From the NCBI GenBank assembly GCA_030681475.1, contig JAUXWT010000058.1:47094-111093 (forward strand): 64,000 nucleotides of DNA, in the 5' to 3' direction. The number at the start of each line of letters is the position of its first letter. The stretch's first letter is position 1. The DNA comes from Bacteroidales bacterium (GTDB lineage: Bacteria; Bacteroidota; Bacteroidia; Bacteroidales; FEN-979). Both the position numbers and the translations under genes were made by a program. A model generated the notes under the pieces. The model saw only the letters and a program-made list of their open reading frames with translations. It was not told the origin of the DNA and made no database searches. This document shows positions 1 through 11,211 of the stretch, piece after piece.

Positions 1-392
<392 letters not shown>

Positions 393-460
393 TTATCTTT
401 CTTTTGAAATCCAAAAACAGAAAATTCACGATAATTAGCGGCGATAAATCGCCTGGTCCA

Positions 461-3400
461 TTAATCAAAGGTGAGGCTTAAGCCAAGGCCACGCAACTCA
501 TGAACCAAAACGTTGAATGATTCAGGAATACCTGGTGTTGGCATAGATTCACCTTTAACAATGGTTTCATAGGCCTTGGCGCGACCGATCACATCATCAG
601 ATTTAACGGTCTGAATTTCAAGAAGTATATTGGCAGCGCCAAATGCTTCAAGCGCCCAGACTTCCATTTCCCCAAAGCGCTGGCCTCCGAACTGAGCTTT
701 CCCGCCCAGCGGCTGCTGTGTAATAAGCGAATAAGGTCCAATGGAACGTGCATGCATTTTATCATCAACCATGTGATGCAATTTCAGCATATAAATGTAT
801 CCGACGGTAGTCGGCTGATCAAACCGCTCTCCCGATAAACCATCATGGAGATAGACTTTTCCGTTTCTTGGCAACCCGGCCTGATCAAGATACTCATTGA
901 TCTGATCAATGGTCGCTCCGTCGAAGATCGGTGTGTTGAAACGCAGGCCGAGTTTTTTCCCGGCCCATCCAAGTATCGTTTCGTAGATCTGGCCAAGGTT
1001 CATACGTGATGGAACACCAAGTGGGTTTAACACCACATCAACCGGGGTGCCATCGATCAGGAACGGCATATCCTCTTCGCGCTGGATACGGGCAACGATG
1101 CCTTTGTTTCCATGGCGACCGGCCATCTTATCTCCAACCTTTAATTTACGTTTCTTGGCAATATAGACTTTCGCCATTTGCACAATACCGGCGGGCAGAT
1201 CATCACCAACTACCGCGACAAACTTTTTCCGGTTATGAATGCCCAGAATCTCCTTATACTTGATGATGAAATTGTTGATGAGGGTTTTGATCAGGTCATT
1301 CTTCTCCTTGTCAGTCGTCCATTTGTTCGGGTTGACATTCAGATAGTCGATGTCCATCAAACTTTTTGTATGGAACTTGGATCCTTTGGCAATGATCTCT
1401 TGTTTGAAATTATTAAAAACCCCCTGTGACACCTTACCACTAACCAGGACATTGAGCTTTTCAACGAGCTTGACCCTGAGTTTGTCAACTTCCTTCACAT
1501 AATCATCGTCAAGTTTTTTGATATCATCTTTTTCGCGGGCCTTGGCCTTACGGTCTTTGACGATCCTGGAAAAGAGTTTCTTATTAATAACGACACCCTT
1601 CATGGACGGAGGCGCCTTAAGAGAGGCATCTTTAACGTCGCCGGCTTTGTCGCCAAAAATGGCACGCAGCAATTTTTCTTCCGGAGTGGGATCACTCTCC
1701 CCCTTGGGGGTGATCTTTCCAATGAGTATATCGCCTTCGCTGACTTCGGCGCCAATACGGATCAATCCGTTTTCGTCAAGATCCTTTGTCGCTTCAGCGC
1801 TGACATTTGGGATATCGTTTGTCAGTTCTTCAACACCACGTTTGGTATCGCGAACTTCGAGTGTAAATTCTTCAATGTGGATAGATGTAAAAATATCCTC
1901 CTTTAGCACCTTTTCAGAGATAACAATGGCGTCTTCAAAATTATAGCCTTTCCAGGGCATGAATGCAACCATGAGGTTACGACCCAACGCAAGCGACCCA
2001 TCCTTAGTTGCATAACCTTCACACAGAACCTGGCCACGGGTAACTTTATCCCCTTTTCTGACGATCGGGCGAAGATTAACACAAGTATTCTGGTTTGTCC
2101 TTGAAAATTTAGTCAGGGTATATCGTTTCGAATCGTCTTCAAAGCTGACGAGCCGTTCTTTTTCATCCCGGATATATTTGATCACGATCTCATTTGCATC
2201 AACATACTCTACAACACCTTCACCTTCGGCGTTGATCAGTACACGGGAATCCTGGGCAACATCATCTTCAATGCCGGTGCCTACCAACGCTGCTTCCGGG
2301 TTTAACAATGGGACAGCCTGGCGCATCATGTTTGAACCCATAAGGGCCCGGTTTGCATCGTCATGTTCCAGGAAAGGAATCAGGGATGCTGCAATAGAGG
2401 CAATCTGATTAGGGGCTATATCGACAAGGTCAACTTTATGCTTTTCAATAACCGGATAATCTGCCAGATAACGGACTTTAACCCGCTCTTCACTGAAGTT
2501 TCCCTTCTCATCCATGGGCGTGGTCGCCTGTCCGATGATTTTATGTTCTTCCTCCTCGGCGGTCAGATATGTAGGCTTTTCTTCAAGCGTAACCCTGCTG
2601 TTGACCACCTTATGATACGGCGTTTCGATAAAACCAAGTTTGTCTATTTTCGCGTAAACGCAGAGTGACGAAATCAATCCAATGTTAGGGCCTTCTGGTG
2701 TTTCGATCGTACATAACCTACCATAGTGGGTATAATGCACATCTCGAACTTCAAAGCCAGCCCGTTCACGGGAAAGACCACCGGGACCGAGGGCAGAGAT
2801 ACGACGTTTGTGCGTAAGCTCCGACAAAGGGTTGGTTTGGTCCATAAACTGTGAAAGCTGGTTGGTGCCAAAAAAGGTATTTATGACAGAGGATAAAGTT
2901 TTTGCATTGATCAGGTCCATCGGGGTAAACACCTCATTGTCCCTCACATTCATACGTTCCCTGATGGTGCGGGCCATCCGGGAAAGTCCTACGCCGAACT
3001 GGTTGAATAACTGTTCGCCAACCGTGCGGACACGACGGTTACTCAAGTGGTCAATATCATCAACTTCTGCTTTCGCATTGACAAGTTCGATCAGGTATTT
3101 TATGATGGAGATAATATCTTCCTTGGTCAAAACCTTTGTTTCGACCGGGGTTGAAAGGCTAAGTTTCCTGTTGATCCGGTATCTTCCCACATCACCGAGA
3201 TCATACCGCTTATCGGAAAAGAATAATTTTTCAATGATCCCGCGCGCGGTTTCTTCATCGGGAGGCTCGGCGTTACGCAACTGTCTGTAGATAAACTCGA
3301 CAGCCTCCTTTTCAGAATTCGCTGGGTCTTTTTGCAGTGTGTTGAATATGATCGAGTAGTCGGTGGCAAGCGCCTCTTCCCGGTGAACCAGGATTGCCTT

Positions 3401-4267
3401 GATGCCGGCGTCGAGTATTTGATCAATATGGTCGTTTTCGAGGATAGTCTCTCTTTCGATGATAACCTCAGTGCGTTCGATGGAAACTACTTCGCCGGTA
3501 TCTTCATCAACAAAATCCTCAATCCATGCACGAACAACACGAGCTGCCAATTTTGAACCGATAACCCGTTTGAGGGCAGTCCGGCTCACTTTGATTTCCT
3601 GTGCCAGTCCGAAAATCTCCAGTATGTCTTTATCGGTTTCAAATCCGATGGCGCGGAGCAATGTTGTTACCGGCAACTTTTTCTTCCGGTCAATGTAAGC
3701 ATACATCACATTGTTAATATCGGTCGTGAATTCTATCCAGGAACCTTTAAAGGGGATAATCCGGGCAGAATACAACTGGGAACCGTTTGCATGATAACTG
3801 GTACTGAAGAACACCCCGGGTGATCGGTGCAGTTGAGAAACAACAACCCTTTCAGCCCCATTGACAACGAAAGTGCCACGTGGCGTCATGTAGGGGATCA
3901 TCCCAAGATAGACATCCTGGATGATTGTTTCAAAATCCTCATGTTCCGGATCGGTACAATAAAGTTTCAGCTTGGCTTTTAAAGGAACGCTGTACGTCAG
4001 GCCCCGTTCGATACACTCTTCGATGGAATATCGCGGTGGGTCGATGAAATAATCCAGAAATTCGAGCACAAAATTATTCCGTGCGTCGGATATCGGAAAA
4101 TTTTCAGTAAAAACCTTGTACAACCCTTCATTGACCCTGTTCTCAGGATTCGTTTCCAGTTGGAAAAAATCCTGAAATGATTTTACCTGAATGTCAAGAA
4201 AATCAGGATACTCAGCTTTGATCTTAACTGATCCGAAACTAATTCTTTCTGTTTTTTTTGAAGCCAA
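461..4267 (-). CDS. rpoB: DNA-directed RNA polymerase subunit beta
   Basis: 1268 aa ORF with classic RpoB motifs ([51 protein letters not shown]). Confidence 0.99.
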   Translation of the reverse strand: MASKKTERISFGSVKIKAEYPDFLDIQVKSFQDFFQLETNPENRVNEGLYKVFTENFPISDARNNFVLEFLDYFIDPPRYSIEECIERGLTYSVPLKAKLKLYCTDPEHEDFETIIQDVYLGMIPYMTPRGTFVVNGAERVVVSQLHRSPGVFFSTSYHANGSQLYSARIIPFKGSWIEFTTDINNVMYAYIDRKKKLPVTTLLRAIGFETDKDILEIFGLAQEIKVSRTALKRVIGSKLAARVVRAWIEDFVDEDTGEVVSIERTEVIIERETILENDHIDQILDAGIKAILVHREEALATDYSIIFNTLQKDPANSEKEAVEFIYRQLRNAEPPDEETARGIIEKLFFSDKRYDLGDVGRYRINRKLSLSTPVETKVLTKEDIISIIKYLIELVNAKAEVDDIDHLSNRRVRTVGEQLFNQFGVGLSRMARTIRERMNVRDNEVFTPMDLINAKTLSSVINTFFGTNQLSQFMDQTNPLSELTHKRRISALGPGGLSRERAGFEVRDVHYTHYGRLCTIETPEGPNIGLISSLCVYAKIDKLGFIETPYHKVVNSRVTLEEKPTYLTAEEEEHKIIGQATTPMDEKGNFSEERVKVRYLADYPVIEKHKVDLVDIAPNQIASIAASLIPFLEHDDANRALMGSNMMRQAVPLLNPEAALVGTGIEDDVAQDSRVLINAEGEGVVEYVDANEIVIKYIRDEKERLVSFEDDSKRYTLTKFSRTNQNTCVNLRPIVRKGDKVTRGQVLCEGYATKDGSLALGRNLMVAFMPWKGYNFEDAIVISEKVLKEDIFTSIHIEEFTLEVRDTKRGVEELTNDIPNVSAEATKDLDENGLIRIGAEVSEGDILIGKITPKGESDPTPEEKLLRAIFGDKAGDVKDASLKAPPSMKGVVINKKLFSRIVKDRKAKAREKDDIKKLDDDYVKEVDKLRVKLVEKLNVLVSGKVSQGVFNNFKQEIIAKGSKFHTKSLMDIDYLNVNPNKWTTDKEKNDLIKTLINNFIIKYKEILGIHNRKKFVAVVGDDLPAGIVQMAKVYIAKKRKLKVGDKMAGRHGNKGIVARIQREEDMPFLIDGTPVDVVLNPLGVPSRMNLGQIYETILGWAGKKLGLRFNTPIFDGATIDQINEYLDQAGLPRNGKVYLHDGLSGERFDQPTTVGYIYMLKLHHMVDDKMHARSIGPYSLITQQPLGGKAQFGGQRFGEMEVWALEAFGAANILLEIQTVKSDDVIGRAKAYETIVKGESMPTPGIPESFNVLVHELRGLGLSLTFD

Positions 4268-4387
4268 GGTCGGTATATTTAATTCCTGCCAGGCAGGAAG
4301 GTTTGAAATTAAAATTTATAAATAAACCATAGACCCCTTCACATTGGAAGAGATCTATGATTTTATTAAGGTATAAGAAACGATCTC

Positions 4388-4765
4388 TTACTTAATTTCA
4401 ACCTCTGCACCAGCCTCTGTTAATTGAATCATTAAAGCGTTAGCTTCGTCTTTTGAAACACCTTCCTTAATAGCTTTAGGTGCAGCATCAACTAATTCCT
4501 TTGCCTCTTTCAGGCCAAGGCTTGTAAGCTCCTTTACTAATTTAACAACGGCTAATTTTGCCTGTCCAGCCGATTTTAGAACCACATCAAATGTACTCTT
4601 TTCTTCAGCTTCGGGTGCGGCGGACGATGCGGGGCCTGCTGCTACAGCTACTGCTGCTGCTGCCGGTTCAATACCATACTCATCCTTCAGGATCTTTGAT
4701 AATTCGTTTACCTCTTTAACTGTCAAATTAACTAATTGTTCTGCAAAAGCTTTTAAATCTGCCAT
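4388..4765 (-). CDS. rplL: 50S ribosomal protein L7/L12
   Basis: 125 aa, Ala-rich hinge then [53 protein letters not shown]. Confidence 0.98.
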   Translation of the reverse strand: MADLKAFAEQLVNLTVKEVNELSKILKDEYGIEPAAAAVAVAAGPASSAAPEAEEKSTFDVVLKSAGQAKLAVVKLVKELTSLGLKEAKELVDAAPKAIKEGVSKDEANALMIQLTEAGAEVEIK

Positions 4766-4837
4766 TTTTGTTACTATTTGTGTTCCTGTTTGTCGGAACG
4801 GTTATTACTAAAATTACTTTCTCGTTAAAAATATCTG

Positions 4838-5359
4838 TTATTCCGGTTTTTCTGACAGTGTCTTCACAATGCCTGAAAGTTTGTTTCCGCCCGACTGTAA
4901 AGCCGAAAGAACATTCTTTGCCGGGGATTGCAAAAGGCCGATCAGATCGCCAATCAGTTCAAACTTCGACTTAATGTTGATTAAAGTTTCCAATTGATTG
5001 TCGCCAAGATAGATACATTCCTCTACATAAGCGCCTTTCAGGCTGGGTTTTAAAGCAGCTTTGCGAAATTCTTTGATCAATTTTGCCGGATCATTGGCCG
5101 CCTCCGAAAACATAATGGAGGTTGGACCTGTCAGTATCGGGTAAAACTCCTCAAAGGACTTACCTGAACGTTCCATTGCCTTTTGTAACAAAGTATTTTT
5201 AACTACCCTCATCTGCACATTCCGCTTGAAGCAGGTTCTTCTAAGCCTGCTTGTCGTTGCCGCGTTCAGGGTCGAAGCATCAGTCAGGTAAAAGGAGTTG
5301 GCTCCTTTCAACTGCTCTGCCAGGGTATCAATAAATTGATTTTTCTCTTTCTTTTTCAT
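4838..5359 (-). CDS. rplJ: 50S ribosomal protein L10
   Basis: 173 aa, L10-like, between rplL and rplA. Confidence 0.97.
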   Translation of the reverse strand: MKKKEKNQFIDTLAEQLKGANSFYLTDASTLNAATTSRLRRTCFKRNVQMRVVKNTLLQKAMERSGKSFEEFYPILTGPTSIMFSEAANDPAKLIKEFRKAALKPSLKGAYVEECIYLGDNQLETLINIKSKFELIGDLIGLLQSPAKNVLSALQSGGNKLSGIVKTLSEKPE

Positions 5360-5385
5360 GATAATTTTCTCTCAGATTTCTGCAG

Positions 5386-6081
5386 TTAAGCGGTAATCGA
5401 TTTTGGATCCACCGGAACGCTCGGGCTCATGGTACTCGACATGTAAATGCTTTTAACATAAGTGCCTTTTGCCGATGATGGTTTCAGTTTGACGATCGTG
5501 TTGATAAGCTCCCTGGCATTATCCACAATTTTATCTCCGTCAAAAGAAACCTTCGCCACAGATGCATGAATGATACCAAACTTATCGACCTTAAAATCAA
5601 TTTTACCTGCTTTGACTTCACTTACGGCCTTTCCAACTTCCATGGTAACAGTCCCCGTTTTAGGGTTGGGCATCAATCCCCGTGGTCCGAGGATTCGTCC
5701 AAGTGCACCAACCTTGGCCATAACACTGGGCATGGTAATGATAACATCCACATCTGTCCAACCGCCTTTGATTTTTTCAACATATTCATCCAGTCCTACA
5801 AAATCAGCGCCTGCCTGCATGGCCTCTTCCTCCTTATCGGGAGTGCAAAGAACAAGCACGCGGGTTGTTTTGCCTGTACCGTGGGGAAGCGTCACGATAC
5901 CGCGGACCATTTGGTTGGCTTTCCGGGGATCAACCCCCAGACGAACGTCAATATCAACGGATGAGTCAAATTTTGTATTGCTGATCTCTTTTACAAGTGC
6001 AGCAGCATCCGCCAACGAATAAACGGTATTCTTGTCGATCTTCGACAAGGCAACCTTCCTCTTTTTTGTCAGCTTTATCAT
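5386..6081 (-). CDS. rplA: 50S ribosomal protein L1
   Basis: 231 aa, motifs [14 protein letters not shown] and [15 protein letters not shown]. Confidence 0.98.
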   Translation of the reverse strand: MIKLTKKRKVALSKIDKNTVYSLADAAALVKEISNTKFDSSVDIDVRLGVDPRKANQMVRGIVTLPHGTGKTTRVLVLCTPDKEEEAMQAGADFVGLDEYVEKIKGGWTDVDVIITMPSVMAKVGALGRILGPRGLMPNPKTGTVTMEVGKAVSEVKAGKIDFKVDKFGIIHASVAKVSFDGDKIVDNARELINTIVKLKPSSAKGTYVKSIYMSSTMSPSVPVDPKSITA

Positions 6082-6139
6082 TTTATTATATTTATATTGT
6101 TGTTAATGAGGTCTTTTAAACAACGTGTTGTTTCTAATT

Positions 6140-6583
6140 TTAACGTTTAAATGGTGGGGTTCCCGTAACGGTAATTCCCATGCTTCGGGCAGTTCCCGCG
6201 ACCATTTTTGCGGCTGATTCCAGCGTGAACGCATTCAGGTCGGGCATTTTATCTTCGGCGATCTTCTGTACCTGCTCCCATGAAACAGTAGCAACTTTAT
6301 TTCGGTTTGGTTCCGGCGATCCTTTCTGGAGTTTCGAAACCTCCATCAACTGAACGGCAACAGGTGGGGTCTTGACAATAAAGTCAAAAGATTTGTCTCT
6401 GTAAACTGTAATGATAACAGGAATGACTTTCCCTGCCTTGTCCTGGGTACGGGCATTGAACTGTTTGCAAAACTCCATGATATTCACACCCTTTGCGCCC
6501 AAGGCAGGTCCAATAGGGGGAGATGGGTTTGCCGCTGCACCCTTGATCTGTAACTTGATTATTCCACTAACTTCTTTTGCCAT
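6140..6583 (-). CDS. rplK: 50S ribosomal protein L11
   Basis: 147 aa, motif [28 protein letters not shown]. Confidence 0.98.
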   Translation of the reverse strand: MAKEVSGIIKLQIKGAAANPSPPIGPALGAKGVNIMEFCKQFNARTQDKAGKVIPVIITVYRDKSFDFIVKTPPVAVQLMEVSKLQKGSPEPNRNKVATVSWEQVQKIAEDKMPDLNAFTLESAAKMVAGTARSMGITVTGTPPFKR

Positions 6584-6624
6584 TTTACTAATTGTTTAGA
6601 TAAAGGTGCACTTTGGTGCGCCTT

Positions 6625-7167
6625 CTACTCTTTTTGAACTTGCATAAAACTTAATTCGAGTGGGGTCTTTCGTCCAAAGATCTTGACCATCACCTTCAGT
6701 TTTTTCTTTTCTTCGTTGATCTCTTCAATTACTCCGCTGAAACTGTTAAAAGGTCCATCGACCACCGTAACTGTTTCACCAATAATAAAAGGGATATTTA
6801 CCTCTTCACCCTGCTCTGATAATTCGTCAAATTTTCCAAGAATGCGTTTAACTTCAGATGGACGAAGCGGATGAGCTTCTCCTTTGGCTCCCAAGAATCC
6901 GAGTACACCGGGGATGTTCCTGATGATATGGGGCACCTCGCCAACAAGCGTGGCTTCAATTAAAACGTAACCGGGAAAGTAGTTCCGCTCTTTGCTCACT
7001 TTCTTTCCGTTCCTGATCAGATAGACCTTCTCGGTAGGAATAAGCACCTGTGAAATATAATCTCCGAGATGATGGTTAACAATTTCATTTTCAAGATATT
7101 GTTTAACCTTCTTCTCATTTCCGGAGATAGCCCTCACTACGTACCATTTTTTGGTTACTTCAGTCAT
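6625..7167 (-). CDS. nusG: Transcription termination/antitermination protein NusG
   Basis: 180 aa, KWYVVRAISGNEKKVKQYLE, FPGYVLIEA, KOW-like VTVVDGPFNSFSGVIEEI. Confidence 0.97.
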   Translation of the reverse strand: MTEVTKKWYVVRAISGNEKKVKQYLENEIVNHHLGDYISQVLIPTEKVYLIRNGKKVSKERNYFPGYVLIEATLVGEVPHIIRNIPGVLGFLGAKGEAHPLRPSEVKRILGKFDELSEQGEEVNIPFIIGETVTVVDGPFNSFSGVIEEINEEKKKLKVMVKIFGRKTPLELSFMQVQKE

Positions 7168-7229
7168 GCTGATGATGAGATTGATATCCGATTCAATTGT
7201 TTTACCTGAGATAGATGAGTTCTCTGATG

Positions 7230-7424
7230 TTAAAAGAGTTTGTAGAACTGTATCAGTATGTTGCGAAAAACTTCATCCATCGCAAACACAATAAAGGCGA
7301 TGATCAGCGAAGCAATCGAAACCACGATGGCACTGCTTTGGAGTTCCGACCAGGTAGGCCAGGATACTTTATGCATCAGCTCATCATAGCTTTCCTGCAT
7401 ATAGGAGACAACTTTATTAGCCAT
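7230..7424 (-). CDS. secE: Preprotein translocase subunit SecE
   Basis: 64 aa single-TM protein, ESYDELMHKVSWPTWSELQSSAIVV, directly upstream of nusG. Confidence 0.95.
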   Translation of the reverse strand: MANKVVSYMQESYDELMHKVSWPTWSELQSSAIVVSIASLIIAFIVFAMDEVFRNILIQFYKLF

Positions 7425-7439
7425 TTATCTAAAATTTTG

Positions 7440-7512
7440 CACGGGTGGTAGGAATCGAACCCACAGCCTACGGTTTTGGAGACCGCCACTCTACCAGTTG
7501 AGCTACACCCGT
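7440..7512 (-). tRNA. tRNA-Trp (anticodon CCA)
   Basis: Reverse strand ACGGGTGTAGCTCAACTGGTAGAGTGGCGGTCTCCAAAACCGTAGGCTGTGGGTTCGATTCCTACCACCCGT folds as a cloverleaf; anticodon loop CTCCAAA. Confidence 0.95.
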
Positions 7513-7562
7513 GTGTAATTAAACTTTATTTATCATCAATTTCGCTAATTCGCTATTTTCAG

Positions 7563-8750
7563 TTAGTCCAAGATCTCAGTAACCTGACCTGCACCAACAG
7601 TACGTCCGCCTTCACGGATAGCAAACCGAAGTCCTTTGCTCATGGCAATTTCAGAAATCAGGTCCACGTGAATGGTGATGTTATCACCCGGCATACACAT
7701 TTCGATACCTTCGGGGAGATGAATTTCTCCGGTAACATCGGTGGTACGGAAATAGAACTGGGGGCGATATTTGTTATGGAACGGCGTATGACGTCCACCT
7801 TCCTGAGTCTTCAGGATATAAACCTCAGCTTTGAATTTTTTGTGCGGTGTGATGGAACCCGGTTTGGCAATGACCATACCACGGCGGATAGCATCCTTAT
7901 CGATACCACGAAGCAGCATACCGGCATTGTCACCCGCTTCGCCTCTGTCAAGGATCTTGCGGAACATCTCCACACCGGTAACCACCGATTTCAGTTTTTC
8001 TGCGCCCATTCCAATGATGTCAACAGGATCGCCTGTATTGATCACCCCGGTTTCAATTCTGCCGGTAGCAACAGTTCCACGGCCTGTGATTGAGAAAACA
8101 TCTTCAACAGGCATGAGGAAAGGCTTGTCAACGTCGCGCATTGGCAATGGAATGTAGCTGTCAACAGCATCCATCAATTCCATGATTTTATCAACCCATT
8201 TCGGTTCCTTGTTCAGTCCGCCTAATGCAGATCCCTGGATCACCGGGGTCGTGGCTCCGTCAAAACCGTAGAAGGTCAGAAGGTCGCGGATTTCCATTTC
8301 CACGATTTCGAGAATTTCAGGATCGTCAACACTGTCGCATTTGTTCATGAAAACGACCAGCTTGGGGACGCCAACCTGACGTGCAAGCAGAATGTGCTCG
8401 CGGGTTTGGGGCATGGGACCATCTGTGGCGGCGACAACGATAATGGCGCCGTCCATCTGTGCAGCTCCGGTAACCATATTCTTGATATAGTCGGCATGTC
8501 CCGGACAGTCAACGTGTGCGTAGTGACGGTTTGCCGTCTGATACTCGATGTGAGCAGTGTTGATCGTGATTCCACGAGCTTTTTCTTCGGGCGCATTGTC
8601 GATGGAGTCAAACGACCTGAACTCGGATAAGCCTTTTTCTGCCAAAACTAAAGTGATGGCAGCCGTTAACGTGGTTTTGCCATGATCAATGTGGCCGATT
8701 GTGCCTACATTGACATGAGGTTTGGTGCGTGCAAATTTTTCTTTAGCCAT
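7563..8750 (-). CDS. tuf: Elongation factor Tu
   Basis: 395 aa, [41 protein letters not shown] motifs. Confidence 0.99.
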   Translation of the reverse strand: MAKEKFARTKPHVNVGTIGHIDHGKTTLTAAITLVLAEKGLSEFRSFDSIDNAPEEKARGITINTAHIEYQTANRHYAHVDCPGHADYIKNMVTGAAQMDGAIIVVAATDGPMPQTREHILLARQVGVPKLVVFMNKCDSVDDPEILEIVEMEIRDLLTFYGFDGATTPVIQGSALGGLNKEPKWVDKIMELMDAVDSYIPLPMRDVDKPFLMPVEDVFSITGRGTVATGRIETGVINTGDPVDIIGMGAEKLKSVVTGVEMFRKILDRGEAGDNAGMLLRGIDKDAIRRGMVIAKPGSITPHKKFKAEVYILKTQEGGRHTPFHNKYRPQFYFRTTDVTGEIHLPEGIEMCMPGDNITIHVDLISEIAMSKGLRFAIREGGRTVGAGQVTEILD

Positions 8751-8811
8751 TTTATTAAAGTTTAATTACAATTAAATTACAATTTATTTAGTTACTGGTT
8801 TTATATCCAAG

Positions 8812-8883
8812 AGCCTTTGAGCAGAATTGAACTGCTGACCCCTTCCTTACCAAGGAAGTGCTCTACCCCTGAGCTACAAAGGC
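8812..8883 (-). tRNA. tRNA-Thr (anticodon GGT)
   Basis: Reverse strand GCCTTTGTAGCTCAGGGGTAGAGCACTTCCTTGGTAAGGAAGGGGTCAGCAGTTCAATTCTGCTCAAAGGC; cloverleaf with loop TTGGTAA. Confidence 0.95.
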
Positions 8884-8896
8884 GAAGTTTTAACTG

Positions 8897-8969
8897 AGCG
8901 GAAGACGGGGCTCGAACCCGCCACCTGAAGCTTGGAAGGCTTCCGCTCTACCAAATGAGCTACTTCCGC
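8897..8969 (-). tRNA. tRNA-Gly (anticodon TCC)
   Basis: Reverse strand GCGGAAGTAGCTCATTTGGTAGAGCGGAAGCCTTCCAAGCTTCAGGTGGCGGGTTCGAGCCCCGTCTTCCGC; loop CTTCCAA. Confidence 0.95.
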
Positions 8970-8978
8970 GAGGAGGGT

Positions 8979-9080
8979 GTGTGTTTGGATTTGGGTTTGG
9001 GAGTGGTCTTTTTGACACCCACACCCACACCCACACCCACACCCACACCCACACACACCCAAACTCAAACCCAAACCCAC
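8979..9080. repeat. Telomere-like (ACACCC)n hexamer array flanked by imperfect 27-nt inverted repeats
   Basis: Arms 8979-9005 and 9054-9080 (23 of 27 positions complementary by hand alignment); ACACCC hexamers run from about 9015 to 9060. Confidence 0.85.
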
Positions 9081-9084
9081 TTCG

Positions 9085-9166
9085 TGGGGGGAGGAGGATT
9101 CGAACCTCCGAAGGCTGCGCCAACAGATTTACAGTCTGCCCCATTTGACCGCTCTGGTATCCCCCC
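9085..9166 (-). tRNA. tRNA-Tyr (anticodon GTA)
   Basis: Reverse strand GGGGGGATACCAGAGCGGTCAAATGGGGCAGACTGTAAATCTGTTGGCGCAGCCTTCGGAGGTTCGAATCCTCCTCCCCCC; long variable arm, loop CTGTAAA. Confidence 0.95.
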
Positions 9167-9270
9167 GTGACAAACTCCTTCAGTTGATGAACTGTGGTGT
9201 TGGTGGTTTAATGCAATGATTCAATGAACAATTTCTATCAGTTCTGCTTTCCGTTTGATCCGGAACTCAG

Positions 9271-9343
9271 AGCCGATGGACGGATTCGAACCGCCGACCA
9301 GCTGATTACAAATCAGCTGCTCTACCAGCTGAGCTACATCGGC
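9271..9343 (-). tRNA. tRNA-Thr (anticodon TGT)
   Basis: Reverse strand GCCGATGTAGCTCAGCTGGTAGAGCAGCTGATTTGTAATCAGCTGGTCGGCGGTTCGAATCCGTCCATCGGC; loop TTTGTAA. Confidence 0.95.
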
Positions 9344-9492
9344 ACTCTTTTCCTTTTTTAAAAAGGACTGCAAAAGTATGAACATTTTGAATACGAAACA
9401 AGGATTTATTGAAATTATACTGATATTAAGGACATTTTTTTTAACAAATTTCGTACCGAATTCCAAAACCATTGTCAATAGTGGGTTTTCGT

Positions 9493-9533
9493 ATAACGCG
9501 AAGGCAACCTCGAAATGGTTGCCTTCGTGTTAT
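9493..9533. terminator. Long stem-loop downstream of hpf (possible terminator)
   Basis: ATAACGCGAAGGCAACC / GGTTGCCTTCGTGTTAT (16 of 17 complementary, 7-nt loop), directly 3' of hpf on the minus strand. Confidence 0.6.
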
Positions 9534-9549
9534 CCTTAACAATCGGTTT

Positions 9550-9849
9550 TTAATTACCTCGCACTTTATCCTTATGTTTAACAAGTTGCTTGCGCAATGC
9601 GCCCGCAGCAAGGTCGATAGCCTCCTCAAAAGTGGAGGCTTCCTTTTTGGCAAAAAGATCATTTCCTTTTATCAGCAGACGCACTTCCGCGATTTTATTT
9701 TCACGTGATTCTGAATTATCCATTTTCAAGATCACCTCACTGCTGATAACCCCTTCAAAAAAAGTGTGCAGTTTTTCCAGTTTTTCATTAATAAAGGCCT
9801 CCAGTTTCTTGTCAGCCTTGAAATGGACAGCGTTAATTTTCACGGTCAT
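9550..9849 (-). CDS. hpf: Ribosome hibernation promoting factor / sigma-54 modulation protein family
   Basis: 99 aa, VHFKADKKLEAFINEKLEKLHTFFEGVISSEV, typical short HPF. Confidence 0.88.
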   Translation of the reverse strand: MTVKINAVHFKADKKLEAFINEKLEKLHTFFEGVISSEVILKMDNSESRENKIAEVRLLIKGNDLFAKKEASTFEEAIDLAAGALRKQLVKHKDKVRGN

Positions 9850-9863
9850 TCCTACCTCCTTTT

Positions 9864-10739
9864 TTATGCCTTTGGATGGGCTTGTTTGTATATTCTCTTT
9901 AATTTATCAATCGTGTTGTGGGTATACACCTGGGTTGCTGAAAGATTTGCATGGCCCAGGAGTTCTTTTACAGCATTCAATTCAGCTCCGTTATTTAAAA
10001 GATGTGTTGCGAAGGTATGACGCAATACATGCGGACTCTTCTTTTCCAGGGTTGTTACCTCTCCCATATACCTGGTAACAATGCGATAAATCATTTTTGG
10101 ATATGCGGGCGCACCGCTGTCGGTCAGGAACAAGTTGTTGATCTCTCCGAAAGTTTTCGTCTTTTCTTCCAGATATAATATCATCATGGATTTAAAGTTA
10201 TAGCTAAACGGGATCAAGCGTTCTTTATTTCGTTTACCTAAAACCTTAATGGTATCATGGTGAAAATCAAGGTCTGTTTCCTTCAGATTTACAAGTTCTG
10301 ACAAACGCATGCCCGTTGAATAGAACAACTCCAGAATGAGTCTGTCACGGGTTCCCCGATAACCTTCCCCAAAATCATGATGATCCAACACAAGGTCCAT
10401 CTTATCCTTATCAATAAAAACCGGCAAGCGCTTCGAAATTTTCGGGGAGGTAATTTTTTGCATCGGATTTATCTCCACGACCCCTTCACGAAGGAGATAT
10501 TTATAAAATGATTTGAGGGTAGTGAGTTTCCTGGTGATTGACCGTGCGCCGATACCGTTCTCCATCCTGTCAACAAGCCATGAACGAATCATTGGATGAT
10601 TGACTTCAACGATATCCTCCACGTTGTATTGGTCATGAAGATATTCGAAAAATTGGTCAAGATCCGTCCGGTAAGCAGTTACAGTATGATCAGAATACCG
10701 TTTTTCGTATTGTAAATATGCAAGAAAGCGTTGTTTCAC
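9864..10739 (-). CDS. Tyrosine recombinase XerC/XerD family
   Basis: 291 aa, N-terminal SAM-like domain; STGMRLSEL, HVLRHTFATHLLNNGAELNAVKELLGHANLSATQVYTH. Confidence 0.93.
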   Translation of the reverse strand: MKQRFLAYLQYEKRYSDHTVTAYRTDLDQFFEYLHDQYNVEDIVEVNHPMIRSWLVDRMENGIGARSITRKLTTLKSFYKYLLREGVVEINPMQKITSPKISKRLPVFIDKDKMDLVLDHHDFGEGYRGTRDRLILELFYSTGMRLSELVNLKETDLDFHHDTIKVLGKRNKERLIPFSYNFKSMMILYLEEKTKTFGEINNLFLTDSGAPAYPKMIYRIVTRYMGEVTTLEKKSPHVLRHTFATHLLNNGAELNAVKELLGHANLSATQVYTHNTIDKLKRIYKQAHPKA

Positions 10740-10844
10740 AACTCCATAAAATACAAGAAGAAATTTTGCCGATAATAGATTATCTTGTAAATATACGAAA
10801 ATATTTACCGGAACAAAATTTCTTCCAATGAAAAATAAATGCGG

Positions 10845-11042
10845 TTACCTGGCGGCTTCGGCGTCCTGAATCTTTTGGATGTAAATCGCCTTGTTGACTG
10901 CTTCGCGATGTTTGATAGATGGTTTTGTAAATTTCTGACGTTCACGAAGTTCCTTCACAACGCCGGTCTTTTCGAATTTACGTTTCAATTTCTTCAAAGA
11001 TCTGTCAATGCTTTCGCCTTCTTTAACAGGTACGATAATCAT
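10845..11042 (-). CDS. rpsU: 30S ribosomal protein S21
   Basis: 65 aa, MIIVPVKEGESIDRSLKKLKRKFEKTGVVKELRERQKFTKPS. Confidence 0.95.
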   Translation of the reverse strand: MIIVPVKEGESIDRSLKKLKRKFEKTGVVKELRERQKFTKPSIKHREAVNKAIYIQKIQDAEAAR

Positions 11043-11152
11043 GCTTTTCGCTCACTTTCTTGTTAATGTGAATACTAACTATTTCTAAGGGGATGCAAAA
11101 GTACAAAGATAATTTGGGTTTTCCAAAATATTTTTGCGATGGCAAAAGGGCG

Positions 11153-11198
11153 TGACTGGCGACTGGCGACTGCTGACTGGTGACTGCTGACTGATGAT
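11153..11198. repeat. Degenerate 7-bp tandem array (YGACTGS-type units)
   Basis: tgactgg cgactgg cgactgc tgactgg tgactgc tgactga tga, just 3' of the S9 peptidase stop codon. Confidence 0.8.
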
Positions 11199-11211
11199 AG
11201 GCTGCTTAAGG

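Noticed and set aside
4283-4299. Palindrome TTCCTGCCAGGCAGGAA between rplL and rpoB, with core CCTGCCAGGCAGG also at 50424-50436 in narG
   Set aside because: The narG copy encodes the conserved YTPAWQE residues and is explained by coding constraint; two short matches are not evidence of a dispersed element.
5566-6022. Plus-strand ORFs of 132 and 150 aa opposite rplA (and many similar antisense ORFs opposite rpoB, tuf, narG, narH)
   Set aside because: Shadow ORFs on the opposite strand of strongly supported conserved genes.
8890-9170. ORFs of 68-84 aa with Cys-Gly or Thr-Pro repeats (CGCGCGCG, TPTPTPTP)
   Set aside because: They are translations of the ACACCC array and tRNA genes; not real proteins.
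9864-10739. Tyrosine recombinase as evidence of an integrated element or integron
   Set aside because: Sequence and context (between rpsU and hpf, conserved housekeeping block) fit chromosomal XerC/XerD; no att sites, cargo or gene cassettes seen.
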